A stretch of DNA of 7,141 nucleotides, taken from Fibrobacter sp. Lineage in GTDB: Bacteria; Fibrobacterota; Fibrobacteria; Fibrobacterales; Fibrobacteraceae. Numbering within the stretch: position 1 is the stretch's first letter; the number at the start of each line of letters is the position of its first letter. Below the pieces are notes generated by a model. The model worked only from the letters and a program-made list of their open reading frames with translations, made no database searches and was not told the DNA's origin. Below, piece by piece: positions 1 to 4,445 of the stretch. Location of the stretch: assembly GCA_017550445.1 (NCBI GenBank), contig JAFZOV010000029.1, forward strand, positions 1 through 7,141, written 5' to 3'. The translations under genes were made by a program, and so were the position numbers.

Positions 1-796
1 AGAAGGCAAGGTGTTGCAGCCGGATGTGTTCATGTGCGGCGACGCAAAGCTCGTTCTGGAACAGCTTTTGCCGCTCGTGGGTAAGCTCGACACCGCCGAA
101 TGGGTGAAGACTTGCCAGTCTTGGAAGAAGCGCTTCCCGCTGACCTACCCGAAGCAGGGTGGCCTGCGTATGCAGCATATTGTTCAGACTGTTAGCGACC
201 TCACTCAGGGCAAGGCTATCGTCACGACTGACGTGGGCCAGCACCAGATGTGGGTGGCACAGTTCTTCCACACAAATTATCCGCGTCAGCTCCACTCCAG
301 TGGCGGCGCAGGTACCATGGGCTTTGGCCTGCCGTCTTGCATTGGCGCCGCTTTCGGTAACGAAACCGGTTGGCCGGTGGTGACCTTCTGCGGTGACGGT
401 GGTTTCCAGATGACCGAAGCAGAACTTGCAACGGCAGCAATCCACAAGCTCCCCATCAAGATTTTCGTGATGGACAACAAGTACCTGGGCATGGTGCGCC
501 AGTGGCAGGATATGTTCTACGACAAGCGTTACAGCTGCGTTGACATGAAGGGCAACCCCGACTTCGTGAAGCTTGCTGAAGCTTACGGCATTCTCGGCCT
601 CCGCATCAAGCGTAGCGCCGATGCCGAACGCGTGATTCAGAAGGCTCTGGAATACAACGAAGGTCCGGTGCTCATCCACTGCGAATGCGAAAAGGAAGAC
701 AACGTGTTCCCGATGATTCCGGCCGGTGCTCCGATTACAAGCATGATTACCGAACAGCCGAAGACTCAACTTGAAAAGCCCACGGGATCGACCTAA
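1..796 (+). CDS. ilvB: Acetolactate synthase large subunit, 3' part (5' end outside window)
   Basis: Catalytic subunit of acetohydroxyacid synthase. It condenses two pyruvates, or pyruvate and 2-oxobutyrate, using thiamine diphosphate in valine, leucine and isoleucine synthesis. The frame is open to the left edge, so roughly the last 264 residues are seen. Counting from the GTG codon at position 11, the thiamine diphosphate-binding C-terminal domain is clear. It has the family block QLHSSGGAGTMGFGLP (93-108), GDGGFQM (128-134) and MDNKYLGMVRQWQ (154-166). D129 and N156, 27 residues apart, match the usual Mg2+/diphosphate ligands. The common Asn-Asn pair here reads Asp-Asn, leaving the ligand Asn intact. 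The C-terminal VFPMIPAGA (232-240) is also typical. The stop TAA at 794-796 overlaps the Shine-Dalgarno of ilvN, so the two are one transcript. The ilvB/ilvI/ilvG paralogues cannot be told apart from this fragment; pairing with an IlvN-type partner favours ilvB. Confidence 0.96.
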   Translation, partial: EGKVLQPDVFMCGDAKLVLEQLLPLVGKLDTAEWVKTCQSWKKRFPLTYPKQGGLRMQHIVQTVSDLTQGKAIVTTDVGQHQMWVAQFFHTNYPRQLHSSGGAGTMGFGLPSCIGAAFGNETGWPVVTFCGDGGFQMTEAELATAAIHKLPIKIFVMDNKYLGMVRQWQDMFYDKRYSCVDMKGNPDFVKLAEAYGILGLRIKRSADAERVIQKALEYNEGPVLIHCECEKEDNVFPMIPAGAPITSMITEQPKTQLEKPTGST

Positions 797-800
797 GGAG
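795..800 (+). promoter_or_regulatory. Ribosome binding site of ilvN, overlapping the ilvB stop codon
   Basis: AAGGAG begins inside the TAA stop of ilvB and lies 7 bases before the ATG at 808. This fixes the ilvN start and suggests translational coupling between the two subunits. Confidence 0.85.
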
Positions 801-807
801 ATTTATC

Positions 808-1305
808 ATGATTAAGGATAAAGCACATTCTATTAGTTTGTTGGTTGCAAACCGCCCGGGCGTGCTCGTGCGCATTGCACTCGTGTTCTCCCGCCGTGGC
901 TACAACATCGATTCTCTGGTGGTCTCCCCCACGCTCGACCCGAACTTTAGCCGCATGAACATCATCGCACACGGCAACCCCGAGATCTTGATGCAGATTA
1001 TCAAGCAGCTCGAAAAGCTCGTGGACGTGGTGCAGGCCAAGGACCATACCGATACCGACGCCGTCGAAAAGGAACTCGCACTCATCAAGGTGCGTTGCAC
1101 TCCGGACCAGCGTACCGAAATTCTGCAGCTCTGCGATCACTTCCACGCCAATACCGTGGACATGACTGCAACCTCGATGATCATTCAGATCACGGGCAAC
1201 AGCATGAAGGTCGACACGCTCAAGAGCCTGTTGCAGAAGTTCGAAATCGTCGAATACATTCGCACGGGCAAGGTCATCATGCTCCGCGGCGAAGAACAAA
1301 CTTAA
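808..1305 (+). CDS. ilvN: Acetolactate synthase small (regulatory) subunit
   Basis: Regulatory subunit of acetohydroxyacid synthase. In this family it binds the large subunit, raises its activity and confers feedback inhibition by valine. The protein has 165 residues, the usual length of the IlvN/IlvH type. An N-terminal ACT domain covers about residues 7-78, with the family signature SLLVANRPGVLVRIALVFSR (10-29) followed by RGYNIDSLVVSPT (30-42). The C-terminal small-subunit domain covers about 85-160 and includes LIKVRC (92-97) and VEYIRTGKV (148-156). The start is set by the AAGGAG 7 bases upstream. It follows ilvB by 11 bases in one operon. Nothing is truncated or out of frame. No ilvC or other branched-chain gene follows, so the operon ends here. 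Confidence 0.97.
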   Translation: MIKDKAHSISLLVANRPGVLVRIALVFSRRGYNIDSLVVSPTLDPNFSRMNIIAHGNPEILMQIIKQLEKLVDVVQAKDHTDTDAVEKELALIKVRCTPDQRTEILQLCDHFHANTVDMTATSMIIQITGNSMKVDTLKSLLQKFEIVEYIRTGKVIMLRGEEQT

Positions 1306-1310
1306 GAGAC

Positions 1311-1347
1311 CGCTCGCGCCCAATCGTACTAGTACGTACCACGAGCG
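1311..1347. repeat. Nested inverted repeat downstream of ilvN
   Basis: The arms CGCTCG (1311-1316) and CGAGCG (1342-1347) enclose a perfect 12-base palindrome, CGTACTAGTACG (1325-1336). A second perfect palindrome, CGAGCGCTCG, occupies 1342-1351. The stretch is non-coding and GC-rich compared with what follows. It could be a degenerate mobile palindrome or part of the 3' structure of the ilvBN messenger. It has no run of T, so it is not a terminator by itself. Confidence 0.5.
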
Positions 1348-1362
1348 CTCGCTCTCGCAACC

Positions 1363-1392
1363 ACGCCTGGTTAATACCAGGCGTTTGTTGCT
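1363..1392 (+). terminator. Terminator-like hairpin after ilvN
   Basis: ACGCCTGG (1363-1370) pairs perfectly with CCAGGCGT (1377-1384) across a 6-base loop and is followed by TTGTTG. It lies 58 bases after the ilvN stop. The T run is interrupted, so it may stop transcription only partly. The hairpin at 1466-1494 could act as a backup. Confidence 0.55.
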
Positions 1393-1421
1393 CACAGAGA
1401 TCGCTCACGCCACCTTAAGTT

Positions 1422-1442
1422 GTCATGCCCGCGTAGGCGGGC
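1422..1442. repeat. Short dispersed palindrome of the GTCAT type
   Basis: GTCAT is followed by the perfect stem GCCCGC (1427-1432) / GCGGGC (1437-1442) with a GTAG loop. The layout, GTCAT plus a short GC palindrome in a gap between genes, matches two other elements in this window (near 2265-2293 and 4354-4377). It is typical of REP-like repeats dispersed in many bacterial genomes. The family assignment is inferred from form. Confidence 0.55.
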
Positions 1443-1465
1443 ACCTTCTTTTTCTATTCAAAGCA

Positions 1466-1499
1466 AAAGCCCTCGGTTAACACCCGAGGGCTTTGTTGC
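1466..1499. terminator. Hairpin terminator, probably bidirectional, between convergent genes
   Basis: AAAGCCCTCGG (1466-1476) and CCGAGGGCTTT (1484-1494) form an 11-base-pair perfect stem with a 7-base loop. On the + strand it ends TTTGTTG. On the - strand it continues CTTTTGCTTTG, so each strand has a modest T-rich tail. It lies between ilvN (+) and the flavin reductase gene (-), where a two-way terminator is expected. Confidence 0.75.
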
Positions 1500-1521
1500 A
1501 CAAAAAGCTAGTTCTAAAGGG

Positions 1522-1733
1522 TGCATACATATAAATCCCTCTTTTTACAAAATTTATATGCATAATTTTAGTTTGTATGCAACAAAAATACGATATAATT
1601 TAGGTTGCATGCATACAAAAATCAAAAGACCAGTCAATTTATATGCATATTTTACTTTATATGCAATAAAAATTCTCTAAAAAACAGAAGCCAATGCATA
1701 TAAAACAGCACCTCATTTCCAATTTATATGCAT
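1522..1733. repeat. Array of eight TTTRTATGCA-type boxes, about 85-bp period
   Basis: The core TATGCA, or its complement TGCATA, occurs eight times. Forward copies start at 1557, 1576, 1642, 1660 and 1727; reverse copies start at 1522, 1610 and 1695. The order is reverse-forward-forward, repeated, and equivalent boxes are 84-88 bases apart. Unit A is 1522-1609, B is 1610-1694 and C (partial) starts at 1695. The 14-mer AATTTATATGCATA is exact in A and B (1551, 1636) and has one mismatch in C (1721). Second boxes TTTGTATGCAAC and TTTATATGCAAT are each followed by AAAAAT. The 20-23 bases between reverse and forward boxes differ from unit to unit. In C the boxes give a perfect 10-base inverted repeat (1695-1704 / 1723-1732). 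The stretch is very AT-rich and sits between convergent genes, so it is not an obvious promoter. Its function is unknown. Confidence 0.8.
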
Positions 1734-1747
1734 GCTCTATAAAAAAA

Positions 1748-2251
1748 CTATTCCTTCACCAAAATTTTCTCTATTTCAGCGATATAGAGCGAATGCATAG
1801 AATCCTTGGAGTAGAACTGCTCCAGGATTTTTCTGTCGATGAAACCAGTCTCATCAAGCTTTTGCGTAAAGAGTTTGCGACAGACAAGCACGGTTGTAGC
1901 TTCATTGAACACAGGCACATTTTCGATATTCGAAACGGTCATGCCGGTCTTTGCGATTTTGTCTTCATCGCGACCAGAGACGCGGCCAAAGTAGCCGAGT
2001 TCCTTCTTGAATTCACCGCCGAAGAAGTTGAGCGTGAAGTGGTCGCCCGCATCTACGAACTCCTTGGTGTAGCGCGTCTGGCGAATGAACACGAATGCAG
2101 CAGGCTTATTCCACATAATGCCCACGCCGCCCCAGCTTGCGGTCATGGCGTTAGTCTTGCCACCTTTTTCAGCAGCGATAAGCATCCATTCGCTACCGAT
2201 AGCGACAAAGGGATTTGGTTTGAATTCTTCTGGCGAGATTATTTTAAACAT
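1748..2251 (-). CDS. Flavin reductase family protein (FMN-binding split barrel)
   Basis: A 167-residue protein of the flavin reductase-like (DIM6/NTAB) family. Members bind FMN in a split barrel and usually pass electrons from NAD(P)H to flavin or an acceptor; the substrate here cannot be told. The family pattern is clear: NPFVAIGSEWMLIAAEKGGK (13-32), NAMTASWGGVGIMWNKPAAF (34-53), the FIRQTRYTKEFVD segment (55-67) and FTLNFF (72-77). FGRVSGRDEDK (88-98) follows. There is no signal peptide or membrane segment, so it is cytosolic. The ATG at 2249-2251 is chosen because AGGAA (2256-2260) precedes it by 4 bases and the family homology begins there. A longer open frame reaches 2299, but its extra 16 codons are translated from a dispersed palindrome. 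It lies 56 bases after the acidic-protein gene on the same strand and is probably co-transcribed with it. Confidence 0.85.
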   Translation of the reverse strand: MFKIISPEEFKPNPFVAIGSEWMLIAAEKGGKTNAMTASWGGVGIMWNKPAAFVFIRQTRYTKEFVDAGDHFTLNFFGGEFKKELGYFGRVSGRDEDKIAKTGMTVSNIENVPVFNEATTVLVCRKLFTQKLDETGFIDRKILEQFYSKDSMHSLYIAEIEKILVKE

Positions 2252-2264
2252 GATATTCCTCAAT

Positions 2265-2293
2265 GGATTGCTTCGCCTTTGGCTCGCAACGAC
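2265..2293. repeat. Dispersed palindromic element of the GTCATTGCGAGC type
   Basis: Read on the - strand it begins GTCGTTGCGAGCC and ends GGCGAAGCAATCC. This closely resembles a palindromic intergenic repeat seen in many bacterial genomes (recognised from memory, not searched). TTGC (2268-2271) pairs with GCAA (2286-2289), and GCC (2275-2277) with GGC (2281-2283). It fills most of the gap between the acidic-protein and flavin reductase genes. It also explains the spurious N-terminal extension of the latter's reading frame. Confidence 0.6.
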
Positions 2294-2307
2294 GTTCATT
2301 AATTTAT

Positions 2308-2721
2308 TTAAAATCCAAGTACAGCTTCGGAGATTTCGTTGGCTTCGTCGGAGTAGTTGTCGGCATAGTCCGGATTGAATTCGCCCCAGCCATCGCTAGT
2401 GCCGCAACCGACGCCCACATCCAAGGACGACCACTTGAATGCGCCGAACACATGTTCAAAGCGTTCCATGAGTTCTGTGAAAAAATCCTCAGGGAGTTCA
2501 TCTTCGACAAGTACCGAACCATCCATTGCCAGGAGTTCACCTTCGGGGAGTTCCTCAAAACGGCATTCGTACTCATCCATCATGACATCATCGACCGAAT
2601 ACCAGTCGCCTGTATCCTCGCTGGGCAAATCCATCTCGGGATACTGCTCCATCAAGGCATCGTACAACGCAGAAAGCTCGTCGGTGGTCCCGACGAAGCG
2701 CATCAGTATTCGATAACTCAT
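2308..2721 (-). CDS. Highly acidic hypothetical protein
   Basis: A 137-residue protein that I do not recognise. By my count 36 residues are Asp or Glu and only about 5 are Lys or Arg, giving a net charge near -31. The first 30 residues, starting MSYRILMRFVGTTDELSALY, read like a strand followed by an amphipathic helix. A very acidic middle (35-90) follows, then an aromatic and glycine-rich part with VGVGCG (102-107) and DGWGEF (110-115). It has no signal peptide, membrane segment or recognised catalytic motif. The ATG at 2719-2721 is preceded by GGAGA (2726-2730) at 4 bases, which with normal-looking amino acid use supports a real gene. A promoter candidate lies at 2743-2770. The flavin reductase gene follows 56 bases downstream on the same strand. 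Acidic proteins of this size include DNA mimics, immunity proteins and plain cytosolic proteins; nothing here decides between them. Confidence 0.7.
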   Translation of the reverse strand: MSYRILMRFVGTTDELSALYDALMEQYPEMDLPSEDTGDWYSVDDVMMDEYECRFEELPEGELLAMDGSVLVEDELPEDFFTELMERFEHVFGAFKWSSLDVGVGCGTSDGWGEFNPDYADNYSDEANEISEAVLGF

Positions 2722-2742
2722 ACAGTCTCCATGCTTACTGCA

Positions 2743-2770
2743 AATATAGCCCTTTTTAACGTCAAAACAA
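2743..2770 (-). promoter_or_regulatory. Candidate promoter of the acidic-protein gene, with inverted repeat
   Basis: On the - strand, TTGTTT (2765-2770) and TATATT (2743-2748) are 16 bases apart, a sigma-70-like arrangement. It would start transcription near 2736, just ahead of the Shine-Dalgarno at 2726-2730. Perfect 8-base arms, GCCCTTTT (2749-2756) and AAAAGGGC (2783-2790), flank the -35 region, and the first arm falls in the spacer. This could be an operator. Confidence 0.4.
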
Positions 2771-2902
2771 ACATTTGCTTATAAAAGGGCATTAAAAAGC
2801 ACCTAAAAACATAAAATGGAACATTTTGTATCGTTAAGACGTGCAAAATCACACAAAAACGACATAAATATTAAAAAAGTAAGATTTTTTTCAGTTTTCC
2901 TC

Positions 2903-2931
2903 TTGTCGAACAATCCATTTTTTTATATCTT
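2903..2931 (+). promoter_or_regulatory. Candidate promoter for the leader or small RNA ahead of the GTPase gene
   Basis: TTGTCG (2903-2908) and TATCTT (2926-2931) are 17 bases apart in a strongly AT-rich stretch (2790-2935) that holds no gene. Overlapping TATATC and TATATA hexamers make the exact -10 uncertain. Transcription would begin near 2938. No better + strand promoter is visible between here and the GTPase start at 3049, and the 37 bases after the terminator are too few for one. Confidence 0.4.
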
Positions 2932-2937
2932 ATATAC

Positions 2938-3011
2938 CAGAACTCTTTGTTCTCCTCCTAACCCCCAAAAAACTGGTCCAGCTCTGCTGGGCCAGTTTTC
3001 TTTTTGTTTTT
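2938..3011 (+). ncRNA. Candidate short transcript: small RNA or attenuated leader
   Basis: From the proposed start near 2938, the transcript would be about 70 bases. It has a small stem GAAC/GTTC (2940-2943 / 2949-2952) and a CU-rich single-stranded stretch containing CTCCTCC (2952-2958), complementary to Shine-Dalgarno sequences. A strong terminator follows. No convincing small protein is encoded. It could be a free small RNA, or the leader of the downstream GTPase messenger with the terminator acting as an attenuator. The start is inferred, so the 5' boundary is approximate. Confidence 0.35.
2969..3011 (+). terminator. Strong intrinsic terminator just upstream of the GTPase gene
   Basis: AAAACTGG (2969-2976) pairs with CCAGTTTT (2992-2999). 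The stem continues through one T-G wobble into CCAGC (2978-2982) / GCTGG (2986-2990), giving 14 pairs around a TCT loop. It is followed by CTTTTTGTTTTT. This is the clearest terminator in the window, and it stands only 38 bases before the GTPase start codon on the same strand. The halves CTGGTCCAG and CTGGGCCAG are each also local palindromes, so an alternative fold into two small hairpins is possible. Confidence 0.85.
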
Positions 3012-3048
3012 AGCCGAAAAAAGCAAAAAAAGCTAAATTTCGGGCACC

Positions 3049-4350
3049 ATGAAAAAGTCAGTACCTATTACGCTGCTCACCGGTTACCTCGGAGCCGGAA
3101 AAACCACCCTCTTAAACTTTGTACTCAATAACCAGCAAGGCTACCACGTCGCCGTCATCGTCAACGACATTGGCGAAGTGAACATTGACCAGACGCTGAT
3201 TGAAAAGGGCGGAAACATTCAAAAAGAAGATTCCGGAAAGGTTGTTCCGCTGTCGAACGGTTGCATTTGCTGCAGCCTGAAGACCGACCTTTTGGAACAA
3301 ATTGCCGAACTTTTGGAAATGGGCAAGTTCGACTATATTTTGATTGAAGCAAGCGGCATTTGCGAACCCGTACCTATCGCACAAACGATTTGCGTTGCCG
3401 GCTCCCAGTTGCGTAGCCGCAGCGGCGCTCCCCTCGCCTGTCATTTGGACAACGTCGTGTCTGTGGTTGACGTGGCTCGCCTCGCCGATGAATTCGCCGG
3501 TGGCCAGAAACTGCTTGACAAAGACCTCGAAGAAGAAGACATTGCGAATCTCTTGATCCAGCAGATTGAATTCTGCAACACCATCGTGATGAACAAGGTT
3601 GATAGTTTGTCTAAAACCGACCTTGAACACGTGAAGGCAGTGGTGCGCGCATTACAGCCCGAAGCTAAGATGATCGAGACGAACTATGGCAAGGTGGACA
3701 TGAAGGACATTCTGGACACCAAGCAGTTCGACTTTGAAAAGGTCGGAAGCTCCGCTGCATGGGCCAAGGAACTCATGAAAGAGACTACGCCCGAAGATGA
3801 AGATGACGACGACGATCATGACGAACACGAACATCATCATCACGACCATGATGAAGATCATGAAGAACATCATCACCACCATGATCATGATGATGACGAG
3901 CATGAAGACCATAGCCACTGCGACCATGAACATGGCGTGTGCCACTGCGGACACCATCATGACAAGGATCATCCGCATGGCGACGAATACGGCATCAGCA
4001 CGTTCGTATACGAACGTCGCCGTCCGCTGATTCGCGAACGCTTTGAAGTGTTGCTCGATGACTACCCCACTAGCATTATTCGCACCAAGGGTCTCGTATG
4101 GTTCGAAGATGAGCGCGATAACAGCTACTTGTTCGAACAAGCCGGCAAGCAGGCTTCCGCCCAGAATTTTGGACCGTGGTTTGCTAGCGAAAGCCCCGAA
4201 GAACAGAAGCGTATTCTGCGCGAGAATCCGGACTTGCTGAAGGTGTGGGACGATAAGTACGGTGACCGCATTATTCGCCTCGTATTCATCGGCCAGCACA
4301 TGGACAAGAAGAAGATTATCGCTGCGATGGATTCTTGCCTGGGTGAATAA
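3049..4350 (+). CDS. CobW/G3E-family GTPase metallochaperone with His/Asp-rich insert
   Basis: A 433-residue GTPase of the G3E/COG0523 family (CobW, YjiA, YeiR, ZNG1 relatives). These proteins deliver metal ions, often zinc or cobalt, to client proteins in the cytosol. Visible motifs are Walker A GYLGAGKT (12-19), NDIGEVNID (39-47), the metal-binding CICC (72-75), LIEASGICEP (98-107) and the guanine-specificity motif NKVD (182-185). Residues about 249-312 are almost wholly Asp, Glu and His: 25 His lie within 251-310, and Cys occurs at 291, 298 and 300. A CobW C-terminal domain follows (about 316-431). The ATG at 3049 fits the family N-terminus, but only a weak CGGG precedes it, with no strong Shine-Dalgarno. 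It stands alone between terminators at 2969-3011 and 4390-4415. The metal cannot be named: no neighbouring cobalamin or transporter gene helps, and I saw no convincing Zur-type site. Confidence 0.93.
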   Translation: MKKSVPITLLTGYLGAGKTTLLNFVLNNQQGYHVAVIVNDIGEVNIDQTLIEKGGNIQKEDSGKVVPLSNGCICCSLKTDLLEQIAELLEMGKFDYILIEASGICEPVPIAQTICVAGSQLRSRSGAPLACHLDNVVSVVDVARLADEFAGGQKLLDKDLEEEDIANLLIQQIEFCNTIVMNKVDSLSKTDLEHVKAVVRALQPEAKMIETNYGKVDMKDILDTKQFDFEKVGSSAAWAKELMKETTPEDEDDDDDHDEHEHHHHDHDEDHEEHHHHHDHDDDEHEDHSHCDHEHGVCHCGHHHDKDHPHGDEYGISTFVYERRRPLIRERFEVLLDDYPTSIIRTKGLVWFEDERDNSYLFEQAGKQASAQNFGPWFASESPEEQKRILRENPDLLKVWDDKYGDRIIRLVFIGQHMDKKKIIAAMDSCLGE

Positions 4351-4353
4351 AAG

Positions 4354-4377
4354 ATTCCGGGTCTCGCCCGGAATGAC
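4354..4377. repeat. Dispersed palindrome of the GTCATTCCGGGC type
   Basis: ATTCCGGG (4354-4361) and CCCGGAAT (4367-4374) form a perfect 8-base stem, followed by GAC. On the - strand it therefore begins GTCATTCCGGG. It starts 4 bases after the GTPase stop codon. It shares the GTCAT head and GC-stem layout with the elements at 1422-1442 and 2265-2293. Confidence 0.6.
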
Positions 4378-4389
4378 ATTATGCACGAA

Positions 4390-4420
4390 AAGCGCCCCGT
4401 TAAAACGGGGCGCTTACTTT
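4390..4420. terminator. Bidirectional terminator between the GTPase gene and gltD
   Basis: AAGCGCCCCG (4390-4399) pairs perfectly with CGGGGCGCTT (4406-4415) across TTAAAA. On the + strand it is followed by ACTTTTATC; on the - strand by TTCGTGC after the TT of the stem. It sits between two convergent genes and can serve both. Confidence 0.85.
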
Positions 4421-4445
4421 TATCAGTACAACGAAGAATTAAAGG

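Noticed and set aside
452..480. Loss of a cofactor ligand in IlvB, where the usual Asn-Asn reads Asp-Asn
   Set aside because: The Asn 27 residues after the GDG aspartate, the actual metal ligand, is kept. The change affects the preceding non-ligand position.
793..1395. 200-residue open frame on the - strand
   Set aside because: It is the antisense shadow of ilvN, which is certain from its ACT domain and Shine-Dalgarno.
1420..1680. 86-residue + strand frame through the repeat region
   Set aside because: It starts in a dispersed palindrome, passes through a terminator hairpin and then translates the box array. The repeated LYA/MH words come from the DNA repeats.
1522..1733. CRISPR array
   Set aside because: The repeated boxes are 10-14 bases, occur in both orientations and have unequal spacing, and no cas gene is present.
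1522..1733. Replication origin with iterons
   Set aside because: There are boxes and AT-richness, but no DnaA boxes of the TTATNCACA form and no replication gene nearby; kept only as one possibility in the array finding.
1694..2302. 202-residue + strand frame
   Set aside because: It lies antisense to the flavin reductase gene and begins inside the AT-rich box array; its sequence resembles no family I know.
2816..3013. 65-residue + strand frame before the GTPase gene
   Set aside because: It runs through the promoter candidate and the full terminator stem, has no Shine-Dalgarno and has low-complexity composition.
3652..4386. 244-residue - strand frame with a long Met/Val/Phe stretch resembling membrane segments
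   Set aside because: The hydrophobic run is only the reverse reading of the His/Asp codon repeats of the GTPase gene, and no ribosome site supports it.
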